Assembly (NCBI GenBank): GCA_023429995.1
Contig: JAEZCE010000093.1
Span: 124,001 to 188,000 of the forward strand
Origin: Bacillota bacterium
GTDB taxonomy: Bacteria; Bacillota; UBA4882; UBA8346
Length of the DNA: 64,000 bases
Direction of reading: 5' to 3'
The notes beneath the pieces are model-generated. The model worked only from the letters and a program-made list of their open reading frames with translations. It was not told the DNA's origin and did no database searches. Below, piece by piece: positions 9,155 to 18,173 of this stretch (positions are counted from its first letter, which is position 1; every line of letters begins with the position of its first letter). The position numbers and the translations under genes are program-made.

Positions 9155-10483
9155 ATGATACTTGTTGGAAACGGAAGGTTAGTCACCCGGGATACGGTGA
9201 ATTCCGTTATTGAGGATGGCTGTGTAGCTTTTCAGGATAACCTGATCATGGAGGTCGGTTCCACTACGGCCCTGAAGTCCAGATATCCCCGAGCCCGTTT
9301 TGTTGATGCGGGGAAAAAACTGATCATGCCGGGTCTGATCAATACCCATATGCATTTTTACAGCACCTTTGCCAGGGGGATGGCCTCAAAGACCCCTCCG
9401 CCAAGCGACTTTTTAGAGATCTTGGAACGACTTTGGTGGAGATTGGATAAAACTCTGACTTTGGAGGACGTTTATTACAGCGCGATGATTCCGATTATCG
9501 AATGTATTCGAACCGGGACCACAACGATCTTTGATCATCATGCCAGTCCTAATGCAGTTCACGGTAGTTTGTTCAAAATTGCCGAAGCCGCTTTAAAGGC
9601 GGGTGTGCGTTCCTGTTTATGCTACGAAGTATCGGACCGGGACGGGGAGCAGATAGCGGATAACGGGATCCAGGAGAATATCGATTTTATCAATTATTGT
9701 AGTCAGGAAAATAACCCAATGCTGAAAGGAATGTTCGGATTGCATGCTTCATTGACACTTTCCGATCAGACCTTGAAAAAGTGTGTCGCCCAAAACAGTG
9801 GAACCGGCGCCGGTTTTCATGTTCATGTGGCGGAAGGCATCCAGGATCGGGATGACGCCAAGAAAAAGTACGGTATGGGGGTTGTGGAAAGGCTCCATCA
9901 AGAGAAGGTTTTGGGGGAGAAGAGTATCGCCGTTCATTGCGTTCACATCTCGGACAAAGAAATTGAGACTCTACGGAATACCCAAACCAATGTGGTCCAC
10001 AATCCGGAATCCAATATGGGAAATGCCGTGGGTGTCTCACCGGTTCTCGAAATGTTCGGGCAAGGTGTCAACATCGGCCTTGGTACGGACGGTTATACCG
10101 GCGATATGTTTGAATCTTTCAAAGTCGCCAATTGTTTTCACAAACATGCCCAAGGGCATCCCAGTGTCGCTTGGACCGAGATTCCCCAAATGCTGTTTGA
10201 AAACAATCGGAAGATTGCCGCCCAATATTTTGAAAATCCGCTGGGAATTTTGGCGCCGGGAGCTTTTGCCGATATTATCGTGGTGGATTATGATCCCCCC
10301 ACGCCGTTAGGAGCGGAGAATATTAACGGCCATCTCTTATTCGGCGTCAGCGGACGCTCGGTTGAAACAACGATTATCAACGGTCAAATCGTTATGGAAA
10401 ATCGCAAATTGCTAACTGTTGACGAACAGGCAATTTGCGCCAAGAGCCGGGAACTGGCGAGCAAGGTATGGGAAAGGATTTAA
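9155..10483 (+). CDS. ssnA: SsnA-family amidohydrolase
   Basis: A 442-aa amidohydrolase of the SsnA/TrzN/guanine-deaminase-like group. Metal-binding motifs are NTHMHFYSTFARGM (HxH), HVHVAEG, HCVHISD and a catalytic aspartate in LGTDGYTGDM. The C-terminal composite beta domain has GAFADIIVVDYDPPTPL. SsnA occurs with YgfK, YgeY and selenium-dependent molybdenum hydroxylases and is thought to deaminate or ring-open an oxidised purine intermediate; its exact substrate here is inferred. AAGGAG precedes the ATG, 13 bases after the FAD subunit gene, in the same operon. Confidence 0.88.
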   Translation: MILVGNGRLVTRDTVNSVIEDGCVAFQDNLIMEVGSTTALKSRYPRARFVDAGKKLIMPGLINTHMHFYSTFARGMASKTPPPSDFLEILERLWWRLDKTLTLEDVYYSAMIPIIECIRTGTTTIFDHHASPNAVHGSLFKIAEAALKAGVRSCLCYEVSDRDGEQIADNGIQENIDFINYCSQENNPMLKGMFGLHASLTLSDQTLKKCVAQNSGTGAGFHVHVAEGIQDRDDAKKKYGMGVVERLHQEKVLGEKSIAVHCVHISDKEIETLRNTQTNVVHNPESNMGNAVGVSPVLEMFGQGVNIGLGTDGYTGDMFESFKVANCFHKHAQGHPSVAWTEIPQMLFENNRKIAAQYFENPLGILAPGAFADIIVVDYDPPTPLGAENINGHLLFGVSGRSVETTIINGQIVMENRKLLTVDEQAICAKSRELASKVWERI

Positions 10484-10507
10484 ATGGTGAGAGATAAGAA
10501 AACAGGA

Positions 10508-10606
10508 GCCAGAATTCAGGAGACAGAAGCAAAGTACTGGAATAAGGTCTATCGTGTTAACAATATTTGTTTTATTCCGATATTCCGACTTCTGACTTCT
10601 GAATTT
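10508..10606. repeat. Imperfect inverted repeat between ssnA and ygfK
   Basis: The left arm (about 10509-10529) contains GAATTCAGGAGACAGAAG. The right arm (10580-10606) contains ACTTCTGACTTCTGAATTTT, roughly its reverse complement. It differs in sequence from the CTCTGTGGC repeats but occupies the same kind of site, a gap inside the purine operon, so it may act as an mRNA hairpin. No gene fits in the 160-base gap. Confidence 0.5.
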
Positions 10607-10643
10607 TATTATTCGATATATTAAAAATTTCTCGGAGGCCAAT

Positions 10644-13600
10644 ATGAGCGACCGTATGAGTCCCATTCCATTTGATAAACTAATGACCTGGATCTTTGAT
10701 GAATATACTCATCATAAGTCCATTTTTGGCATTCCCCAAGGTAAGTTTTATAAAAAAAGGGACGAACCGAATCTGCAAATCTTTGGCACATTTTTGGAGA
10801 ATCCGCTGGGACCTGCGGCAGGCCCCCATACGCAACTGGCCCAGAATATCATTGCCGCTTACCTCACCGGGGGACGGTTCTTTGAATTAAAGACAGTTCA
10901 GATTTTGGATGGAGAGGATTTACCGGTTTCCAAGCCTTGTATTTTGGCAAGCGACGAAGGTTATAATGTGGAATGGTCGACTGAACTCAAGGTTTCCGAT
11001 GCCATGAGCGAATATATCAAAGCCTGGTTTGCCCTTCATGTGATTGCCAAAGAACTGGGCCTCGGATCGGCCGGGGGTTTTGTTTTTAATATGAGTGTCG
11101 GTTATGATTTGGCGGGGATTCAATCGCCGAAAATCGACGCCTTTATCAACGGCCTGAAAGATGCATCGGGGACGGAGATTTGGCGGGAATGTTATGATTA
11201 TCTCCGGCAGCATTTGGATATATTTGAAAGATTCGATGAAAAGGATCTGGCGGATATAGTGCCCGGCGTTTGCAATTCCATTACCCTCTCAACGTTACAT
11301 GGGTGTCCGCCGGAAGAGATTGAGCGGATCACCCAATATTTATTGACCCGGAAGGGTCTCCATACGTATGTAAAATGCAATCCCACACTGCTTGGATATG
11401 AATTCGTAAGGCAAACCATGGACCGGATGGGTTATGATTATTTGGTTTTTGATGACCATCACTTCCAAAACGATCTCCAATCCCGGGAGGCCATTCCCAT
11501 GTTAACCAGGCTTCAAAAGGTGGCGAAGGAGCATCGATTAACTTTCGGTGTGAAGCTTTCCAATACATTCCCGGTAAAGATAGCCCATAAAGAGTTGCCG
11601 GGTGAAGAGATGTATATGTCGGGCCGGGCTTTGTATCCGTTAACCATCAACCTTGCTTACCAATTGGCCAAAGAATTCAAGGGAAATTTAAAGATTTCTT
11701 ACTCGGGCGGAGCTGATTTTTATAATATTGAAGCTATCTATCATACCGGTATCTGGCCGATTACCTTCGCGACAACCATGTTGAAACCGGGCGGATATTC
11801 GCGAATCCGTCAACTGGCGGAATTACTGGATCGGGTTGACCCGAATATTCAAGGGGAAGGCGCACCGGCGGGTATAGACCTAGGACTTTTAAAACAGCTT
11901 GGAGAGAAAGCGGTTGAAGATTCCCATTACCGGAAGAAGGAGAGCGCTGGCGGGCAAACCCCTTCCCGTAAAGTGAAAAAAAGCCTTCCCTTGTTCGATT
12001 GCTACATGGCGCCCTGTAAAGAGGGCTGTCCCATCGGCCAGGATATCCCGGAGTATATTCGCCTGGTCGGGGCGGAAAGATATGCCGAAGCAATGGAGCT
12101 GATAGTCAGCAAAAATCCTTTGCCAGGGATTACCGGAACTTTATGCAATCACCGTTGCATGACCCAATGCACCCGGCTTGACTATGAACAAGCGGTGGAT
12201 ATCCGGGGCGCCAAGCTGATGGCCGCCCAAAAGGGATATCAGGAATATATTGGAAAAATTGAGACGCCGCAAATCAATCCCCTGGTTAAAGTCGCCATTA
12301 TCGGGGCGGGACCTGCCGGACTTGCCGCCGCCTATTTCCTGGGTTTGCAAGGAATTGCGGTTACGGTTTTTGACCGCAAAGATAAAATCGGTGGAATTAT
12401 CCGGCATATCGCTCCGGATTTCCGGATTTCCAACGAGGTGATGGAAAAGGATTTCGATTTAATCCGTAAAACGGGTGTCGAGTTTAGACTTGGCGTTTCG
12501 GGCGATTTTTCGGTAGAGGTCTTGAAAGGGGAAGGGTTTAACTACATTTTTATCGCCATCGGCGCTTGGAAGCCGAGAGGATTGAAATTGGATTCGTCCG
12601 ATAGAGATGTCCTGAATGTACTGGAGTTTTTGGAGAACTACAAAAAAGTCCCCGGAAGTCTGCGGCTCGGCAAGACTGTGGCGGTTATCGGAGGGGGAAA
12701 CTCGGCAATGGATGCCGCCAGGGCTGCTACCAGGGTAAATGGTGTGGAGAAAGTATATTTAATCTACCGCCGCACCCGGCGATATATGCCGGCTGACGTT
12801 GAAGAGCTCGACCTGGCTTTGAGGGATGGAGTTGAATTCAAGGAGCTTTTAGGCCCAGTATCTTATCAGCGGGGAATTTTAAAATGCCAGCAAATGGTCC
12901 TGGGTTCTCCCGACGTCGCAGGTCGCAGAAGTCCTCAGCCTTTACCGGGTGAATTTGTGGAGTTGGAAGCGGATACAGTGATTGGGGCTATCGGGGAACA
13001 GGTGGAAATTGAATCATTAAAGGGAAATAAAATTGCCATCGAGGAAAACGGCCGTAGCAAAGTCAACTTTGAAACGGGTGAGACCAGTGTCGCCAATGTC
13101 TTTATCGGTGGAGACGCCCTTAGAGGGCCGGCCACGATTGTGGAAGCGATCGCAGATGCCGCCAAGTTCGCTAAAGAAGTAATCAAAAGAGAAAAAAACC
13201 AGGAATTGGTCTTCCAGAAAGCCGTTTCTTTTGATCGGGAAAAGCAACTGGCGGAGATTGAGGAAAAGAAAGGGGTTCTTCAAAAATCTTGTCAAGCCGG
13301 GCCTGAACACCGGCGCTGTCTTGAATGTAATGTTTTATGCAACCTATGTGTGGAGGTTTGCCCCAACCGGGCTAATGTGGAGATTCAAGTAACGAACGGC
13401 CAGGGGGAAAAGAGACAACAAATTCTGCATATTGACGGCATGTGCAACGAATGCGGCAATTGCGCGGTTTTTTGTCCCTATGACGGAGCGCCCTATCGGG
13501 ATAAATTGACCCTTTACGAGAATGAAGCCCAATTTTTGGCGGGGGAAAATGCCGGGTTTGCTTTGGTTGATAGGGTATCCGGGCGGGTGAAAGTCCGGGT

Positions 13601-13721
13601 TGGCCGGGAAATTTTTGAGCTTTGTTTCGAGGAGAACAGCCAACCGACAGGGAGTATTCCCTCTGAGGTCACCCAGGTAATTTTGACGATCATGAAGGAT
13701 TATGGATATTTGGTAAGATAA
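10644..13721 (+). CDS. ygfK: YgfK-like iron-sulfur flavoprotein
   Basis: A 1025-aa multidomain oxidoreductase matching YgfK, formerly called a selenate reductase subunit. Residues 1 to about 420 resemble a dihydroorotate/dihydropyrimidine-dehydrogenase barrel. About 450-540 is a GltD-like Fe-S region (CYMAPCKEGCP, CNHRCMTQC). FAD binding is at VAIIGAGPAGLAAA near 549 and NAD(P)H binding at VAVIGGGNSAMDAA near 679. Two ferredoxin-like cysteine clusters lie near 891 (CLECNVLCNLCVEVCP) and 932 (CNECGNCAVFCP). The domain order resembles a dihydropyrimidine-dehydrogenase-like fusion, consistent with reductive handling of a purine or pyrimidine ring. CGGAGG precedes the ATG, and it is the last gene of the cluster. 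Confidence 0.88.
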   Translation: MSDRMSPIPFDKLMTWIFDEYTHHKSIFGIPQGKFYKKRDEPNLQIFGTFLENPLGPAAGPHTQLAQNIIAAYLTGGRFFELKTVQILDGEDLPVSKPCILASDEGYNVEWSTELKVSDAMSEYIKAWFALHVIAKELGLGSAGGFVFNMSVGYDLAGIQSPKIDAFINGLKDASGTEIWRECYDYLRQHLDIFERFDEKDLADIVPGVCNSITLSTLHGCPPEEIERITQYLLTRKGLHTYVKCNPTLLGYEFVRQTMDRMGYDYLVFDDHHFQNDLQSREAIPMLTRLQKVAKEHRLTFGVKLSNTFPVKIAHKELPGEEMYMSGRALYPLTINLAYQLAKEFKGNLKISYSGGADFYNIEAIYHTGIWPITFATTMLKPGGYSRIRQLAELLDRVDPNIQGEGAPAGIDLGLLKQLGEKAVEDSHYRKKESAGGQTPSRKVKKSLPLFDCYMAPCKEGCPIGQDIPEYIRLVGAERYAEAMELIVSKNPLPGITGTLCNHRCMTQCTRLDYEQAVDIRGAKLMAAQKGYQEYIGKIETPQINPLVKVAIIGAGPAGLAAAYFLGLQGIAVTVFDRKDKIGGIIRHIAPDFRISNEVMEKDFDLIRKTGVEFRLGVSGDFSVEVLKGEGFNYIFIAIGAWKPRGLKLDSSDRDVLNVLEFLENYKKVPGSLRLGKTVAVIGGGNSAMDAARAATRVNGVEKVYLIYRRTRRYMPADVEELDLALRDGVEFKELLGPVSYQRGILKCQQMVLGSPDVAGRRSPQPLPGEFVELEADTVIGAIGEQVEIESLKGNKIAIEENGRSKVNFETGETSVANVFIGGDALRGPATIVEAIADAAKFAKEVIKREKNQELVFQKAVSFDREKQLAEIEEKKGVLQKSCQAGPEHRRCLECNVLCNLCVEVCPNRANVEIQVTNGQGEKRQQILHIDGMCNECGNCAVFCPYDGAPYRDKLTLYENEAQFLAGENAGFALVDRVSGRVKVRVGREIFELCFEENSQPTGSIPSEVTQVILTIMKDYGYLVR

Positions 13722-13726
13722 AATTT

Positions 13727-14209
13727 TTAGCGGGCGCATTCGCCGCTATTTCCGGTCAGGATGGCAATGGCATGTTCTAAAACGGGCAAAACCACCTCGA
13801 GGCATTCCTGAACGGCTTTGGGACTGCCCGGAAGGTTAATAATCAGGGTTTGGCCACGGGCGCCTGCGACTGACCGGGAGAGGGATGCCATTGGAGTAAT
13901 TTCCAGACTTTTAGCGCGCATGGCTTCGGGAATGCCCGGAACTTGCCGGTCGATGATGTCCAAGGTTGCTTCGGGAGTCACATCCCGGGGAGAAAGGCCG
14001 GTTCCGCCGGTGGTCAATATCAAGTTGGCCTGATTACACATTAAAATAAGTTTTTCCGAGATCTGGCTTCTTTCATCAGGGACCATAGCGTAATCTATCA
14101 GCTGGTTGCCGGTTGAAAGCATGATTTCTTGAATTGTCTTTCCGCTGCGATCTTCACGAAGACCGGCTGAACCTTTATCGCTGATGGTAAGAATACTATA
14201 ACGGATCAT
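13727..14209 (-). CDS. mogA: Molybdopterin adenylyltransferase (MogA/MoaB family)
   Basis: About 160 aa. It adenylylates molybdopterin before molybdenum insertion. MogA/MoaB motifs are SILTISDKGSAG, the TTGGTGLSPRDVTPEA substrate loop and NLPGSPKAVQE. I place the start at ATG 14209 because AAGGAAG lies about eight bases upstream; a TTG at 14227 would add six residues without a ribosome site. It converges on ygfK with five bases between the stop codons. Its role fits the neighbouring molybdenum hydroxylase. Confidence 0.9.
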   Translation of the reverse strand: MIRYSILTISDKGSAGLREDRSGKTIQEIMLSTGNQLIDYAMVPDERSQISEKLILMCNQANLILTTGGTGLSPRDVTPEATLDIIDRQVPGIPEAMRAKSLEITPMASLSRSVAGARGQTLIINLPGSPKAVQECLEVVLPVLEHAIAILTGNSGECAR

Positions 14210-14318
14210 TGAAATCTTCCTTTCCAAAAAAACTATGAATATTGTAACATATCCTCCGAAAAAAATTACGATGGGTTGGAACTAATTTGGAGTAAATCAG
14301 TTATATATTAATAATCGA

Positions 14319-14465
14319 TGATAGAGGGAGTAACGGGGGCTAGTCGGGAAAAATTCTGGATGGCCTCGACAAAGTCGTCAAGACGGCTATAATGGCCCGG
14401 CTTTGTTAATGTAAGTCGTGAGACTCTATTTTCAGCATTCGCTGGAAATAGAGTTTTTTTATTTT
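14319..14465 (+). ncRNA. yybP-ykoY (manganese-sensing) riboswitch with terminator
   Basis: The signature words of the yybP-ykoY aptamer are present: ACAAAGTCGTCAA at 14369-14381 and CCGGCTTTGTTAA at 14397-14409, which pair through the ACAAAG/CTTTGT helix. A GAGGGAGTAACGGGG strand lies upstream near 14323. An intrinsic terminator follows at 14423-14454 (ACTCTATTTTCAGC, ATTC loop, GCTGGAAATAGAGT) with a T-rich tail. This riboswitch class turns on expression when Mn2+ is high, and the gene downstream is a P-type cation ATPase, so manganese efflux control is the natural reading. About 100 bases lie between the terminator and the ATG. They contain a possible six-codon reading frame starting with TTG after GGAGGTG, unsupported otherwise. 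Confidence 0.85.
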
Positions 14466-14566
14466 ACGCGCAACAATTGCTTATGGAGGTGAGGCCATCA
14501 CTTTGAGTATGGGGATGTTTTGATCCGAAAATAATACTCTTGATCCAAGTTATGAGGAGGTAATTC

Positions 14567-17242
14567 ATGTCCGATTCCTTGAACCGTCCGGTTTATCAAC
14601 AAGAAATCCCGGAAGTATTGAGCCAATTGAATAGTGATATAAAGGGCTTGTCCAATGAGGAGGCCGCCAGAAGACTTAAATTATATGGCCCCAATCAATT
14701 GGATGAGGGGAACCCCAAAACTTTACTGGGTATGCTGGCGGAGCAGTTTAAAAGCGTCATGATTGTCATTTTATTGATTGCTGCTTTGATTTCGGGTTTG
14801 ATGCATGAATATACGGATGCCATCATTATTTTGGCCGTCATTATCATTAATGCCATCCTTGGAGTCATTCAGGAAAGTAAAGCCGAAAAGGCGCTGGCTG
14901 ATTTGAAGAAAATGTCGGCTCCTCATGGAAAGGCCAAGCGGGAAGGGAACATTTTACAAGTTCCCACAACGGACCTTGTTCCGGGGGATATCGTATATCT
15001 GGAAGCGGGCGATTTTGTGCCGGCGGATTTGCGGTTGGCGGAATCGGCAAGCTTGAAGATTGAGGAAGCCGCCTTAACCGGGGAATCGGTTCCGGCGGAA
15101 AAAATCATTGCTCCCATGAGAGAAGCGGAATTGCCGTTGGGGGACCGGTTGAATATGGCCTTTTCCGGGAGTATCGTTACGTATGGCCGGGGCTATGGCA
15201 TTGTGACAGCCACCGGTATGAATACGGAAGTCGGTAAAATCGCCAAGCACCTTACGGAAACTGAAACCCAGGAAACACCCTTGCAAAAGAAATTGGCGGA
15301 GATGGGTAAGATTTTATCCATTGGGATTGTCGTGATTTCAGTGATTATTTTTACAGTTGGAGTGCTTCGGGGCAGGGAATGGCTGGAAATGTTTTTAACA
15401 GCGGTCAGCCTGGCGGTGGCGGCAATCCCGGAAGGTCTTCCGGCTGTCATTACCATTGTATTGGCTCTGGGTGTTCAAAAAATGGCGCGTAAAAATGCAA
15501 TTATCCGTAAACTTTCGGCAGTAGAAACTCTGGGAAGCACGCAAGTGGTCTGTTCCGACAAAACCGGTACCCTGACTGAAAATAAAATGACGGTTCAAGA
15601 GATTTACTTGGGTGGAAAGATGGTTCCGGCAGGGAGGATTGAAAGCCATCGGGATTTGGAAACCCTGATGAAAATCGCCGCGCTTTGTAACGATGTTCAT
15701 CCGGTGAAAGAGCAAGGAGAAAAGGGCGGGTTCAAGGGAGATCCGACTGAAATTGCCCTGGTCAAATTGGCGGCGGATTATGGGTTTGCCAAAGAACCCT
15801 TGGAACGGAGCATGCCGCGAATTCAGGAAATCCCTTTTGATTCCGACCGTAAGCTGATGACGACCATCCATCAATTGAATGGCGGTGAACGGACGGGTCT
15901 GACCAAAGGGGCTCCGGATCTTCTTTTGGAGCGTTGTGACCGGATTTTGTTGGACGGCCAAATTCAAACCTTAACTCCGGATTGGAAACAACAGATCCAG
16001 CAGGGAAACCGCGAGATGGCTCAAAAGAGTTTGCGGGTGCTGGCCTTGGCAATGAAAGAAATCCCGGATGATATTTCTCAGTTTGATTCGGCTACAATCG
16101 AAAATCAATTGGTCTTTGTCGGGCTTGCCGGAATGATGGATCCTCCCCGGGGGGAGGTCCGGGAAGCTATCAGGGTGTGCCGGGAAGCTGGAATTCGCCC
16201 GGTGATGATTACGGGGGATCACCGGGATACGGCGGCGGCTATAGCCAGAGAACTGAATATCATCGGAGAAGAAAGCCAGATTATCACCGGTAGTGAGCTG
16301 GATCGGATCGATGAAAGTGAATTTGAAAAACGGGTCGGGGATTACTCGGTTTACGCCCGGGTAAACCCGGAGCATAAGGTAAGGATCGTTAAGGCATGGA
16401 AAAAAGCAGGCCGGGTAGTAGCGATGACCGGGGATGGGGTGAACGATGCGCCAGCTTTAAAAGCGGCGGATATTGGGGTGGGTATGGGTATCACAGGTAC
16501 GGATGTAGCTAAAAGTGCTTCAAATATGGTTTTGGCTGATGACAATTTTGCCACGATCGTAGCGGCGGTGGAAGAAGGACGCAAGATTTACGATAATATC
16601 CGGAAAACGATCCAATTTTTACTCTCATCCAATCTGGGCGAAGTGGTGACGCTGTTTATCGGGACGATGTTAAATTGGACTGTGTTATTGCCAATTCATA
16701 TTCTTTGGGTCAATTTGGTGACCGATACCCTGCCGGCACTGGCTTTGGGAGTTGAAAAAGCGGAAAGGGATGTGATGAAGCATAAACCTCGTCAAGCTGG
16801 AAGCGGGTTTTTGAGCGGAGGCATGGGTGTAACGATTGTTTACCAGGGTGTCATCAAGGGCCTGATCACGCTGGCTGTCTATTATATTGGAATCAAGTTT
16901 TACACACAGGGTGTTGCCATTACCATGGCCTTCATCACACTTGGTTTGATCCAACTGGCGCATTCCTTGAATGTTCGTTCCAGTACCCAATCTTTATTTC
17001 AATTGGGTTTGTTTACCAATGGGAAATTGATTGCTGCAATCGGCGTGGGGTTCATTCTCCAAGCCGGAGTCGTGTTCATTCCTTTTTTCAATAATATTTT
17101 TAGAGTGGAATCCTTGAATCTATGGCAATGGTTAATCGTTTTAGCGGCTTCCCTATCGATCATTCCCATCGTTGAGCTTGGGAAAATCATTCATAAACAT
17201 CATGGCCGTGATTTTGACGGTTATAAGGAGGGCAACGAATGA
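14567..17242 (+). CDS. P-type cation ATPase (Mn2+/Ca2+ type, PMR1/PacL-like)
   Basis: An 891-aa P2-type ATPase that exports Ca2+ or Mn2+ across the inner membrane. All catalytic elements are intact: the TGESVPAE actuator loop near 170, PEGLPAV in M4, the phosphorylated D331 in SDKTGTLTENKMTV, KGAPDLLLERCD (N-domain) near 447, and TGDGVNDAPALKAADIG near 621. M6 has VNLVTDTLPALALG. The yybP-ykoY riboswitch upstream makes Mn2+ the favoured ion; that is inference from known riboswitch targets. GAGGAGGT lies before the ATG. It overlaps the next gene by four bases. Confidence 0.92.
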   Translation: MSDSLNRPVYQQEIPEVLSQLNSDIKGLSNEEAARRLKLYGPNQLDEGNPKTLLGMLAEQFKSVMIVILLIAALISGLMHEYTDAIIILAVIIINAILGVIQESKAEKALADLKKMSAPHGKAKREGNILQVPTTDLVPGDIVYLEAGDFVPADLRLAESASLKIEEAALTGESVPAEKIIAPMREAELPLGDRLNMAFSGSIVTYGRGYGIVTATGMNTEVGKIAKHLTETETQETPLQKKLAEMGKILSIGIVVISVIIFTVGVLRGREWLEMFLTAVSLAVAAIPEGLPAVITIVLALGVQKMARKNAIIRKLSAVETLGSTQVVCSDKTGTLTENKMTVQEIYLGGKMVPAGRIESHRDLETLMKIAALCNDVHPVKEQGEKGGFKGDPTEIALVKLAADYGFAKEPLERSMPRIQEIPFDSDRKLMTTIHQLNGGERTGLTKGAPDLLLERCDRILLDGQIQTLTPDWKQQIQQGNREMAQKSLRVLALAMKEIPDDISQFDSATIENQLVFVGLAGMMDPPRGEVREAIRVCREAGIRPVMITGDHRDTAAAIARELNIIGEESQIITGSELDRIDESEFEKRVGDYSVYARVNPEHKVRIVKAWKKAGRVVAMTGDGVNDAPALKAADIGVGMGITGTDVAKSASNMVLADDNFATIVAAVEEGRKIYDNIRKTIQFLLSSNLGEVVTLFIGTMLNWTVLLPIHILWVNLVTDTLPALALGVEKAERDVMKHKPRQAGSGFLSGGMGVTIVYQGVIKGLITLAVYYIGIKFYTQGVAITMAFITLGLIQLAHSLNVRSSTQSLFQLGLFTNGKLIAAIGVGFILQAGVVFIPFFNNIFRVESLNLWQWLIVLAASLSIIPIVELGKIIHKHHGRDFDGYKEGNE

Positions 17243-17871
17243 ATTTGGTCACCAACCGTGAAATGCCGAAGGGAAAGGACGGCTCCGCTAAGGAAGAAAA
17301 TTTGGTTGCGCCATGGAAAGAAAACTTCCTGCCCAGCATCATTCATCAAGTTTACCTGAACGATAAATTGATAGAAGCTCCTCAATTTCACGAGAATGAC
17401 GGAAGTATGGCTGTTTTTATGCAAATACTGGTTTTTTGTAATGATCGAACCACCCGAGAGAGAAAAGAAGAGGGGGCTGCCGGAAATTTATTATTGGATT
17501 TTGCGGCTCGGAAAGGGTTTCATAAGAAGTTATTTGAGACCATCGTTCCCAAATTCACTCTCTACCGCTTAAAAACCAGGCCTTGGATTACTTCGGCCGT
17601 TATCAAGCTCAATGGCAATTACCGTTTGATTCTCCAGGACGAACCGGAAAGAATCCTGGATCAATGTGATAAAATGCTGCTTAAAGGGAAGCGGGAAGCG
17701 ATTTCTGCAAATAGGTTCAAGCGAATCACCGGCTTGTATGAGAAAATGGCGGCGGAGCATTCGCAAGTCATTGCGCTGGCCTATAAAGATATTGAGAAAT
17801 CGACCGGCGAATTTCAAAACATTTTTTGTTCATCCAATTTTACCTTGGCGGGTATGATCGGCCTGAACTAA
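17239..17871 (+). CDS. Detached, degenerate P-type ATPase nucleotide-binding domain
   Basis: A 210-aa soluble protein that aligns by eye with the N-domain of the ATPase encoded just before it. IHQVYLNDKLIE matches VQEIYLGGKMVP, an FCND word matches LCND, LQDEPERILDQCDKML matches TKGAPDLLLERCDRIL, VIALAYKDIE matches VLALAMKEIP, and FTLAGMIGLN matches FVGLAGMMDPP. It starts just after where DKTGT would be and stops before the P-domain, so there is no phosphorylation site and no membrane segment. The KGAP nucleotide motif has become QDEP, so ATP binding is doubtful. The ATG overlaps the ATPase stop (ATGA), implying coupled translation at equal dose. A regulatory or competing N-domain is inferred. 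The sequence looks maintained rather than decayed. Confidence 0.75.
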   Translation: MNLVTNREMPKGKDGSAKEENLVAPWKENFLPSIIHQVYLNDKLIEAPQFHENDGSMAVFMQILVFCNDRTTRERKEEGAAGNLLLDFAARKGFHKKLFETIVPKFTLYRLKTRPWITSAVIKLNGNYRLILQDEPERILDQCDKMLLKGKREAISANRFKRITGLYEKMAAEHSQVIALAYKDIEKSTGEFQNIFCSSNFTLAGMIGLN

Positions 17872-17894
17872 TCGTAATAAGTATAGACTTTCAT

Positions 17895-18006
17895 AAAGAA
17901 ACTGTCTAAAAAGAACTTTACATTTGAAAAGATATGGAAATGCCGGGTATCCGTGATGCCCTGGCGCATATCTTGATCAATAAAGTGGCTTTGCAGGCAG
18001 TTTTTG
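17895..18006. repeat. MITE-like palindromic element, copy E (diverged)
   Basis: The left end AAACTGTCTAAAAAG and the right end GGCTTTGCAGGCAGTTTTT form an imperfect inverted repeat. Inside, a GATATGG word is mirrored by a CATATCTTGATCAA word. The layout resembles the elements at 37581, 39396, 48805 and 55564 (CTGT...CAG ends, a GATCAA/TTGATT word, an AT-rich core). It is the most diverged member and is assigned with less certainty. Confidence 0.4.
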
Positions 18007-18041
18007 TGTTATGCAGTTGTCAACTATGTGTAAAACTGCAC

Positions 18042-18104
18042 TTGATTTTTCAAAAATATAACAATATAATATCATTATAGTTTGTTTATGTTAGTTGATG
18101 TTAG
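18042..18104 (+). promoter_or_regulatory. Promoter plus direct-repeat operator, site 1
   Basis: TTGATT at 18042-18047 and TATAAT at 18065-18070 are 17 bases apart. Downstream, at 18084-18104, is a 21-base word containing the direct repeat ATGTTAG-TTG-ATGTTAG. The same 21 bases recur at the same distance from a TTGCAT-17-TATAAT promoter at 22570-22632. The placement just after the -10 box suggests a repressor site covering the transcript start. This promoter drives the operon beginning at 18174. Confidence 0.8.
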
Positions 18105-18173
18105 CTCGAGTAAAACATAATATAACACATGTATAACAAAAACAAATTTGAATGGGGGTTAAGGAGGTAAGGT

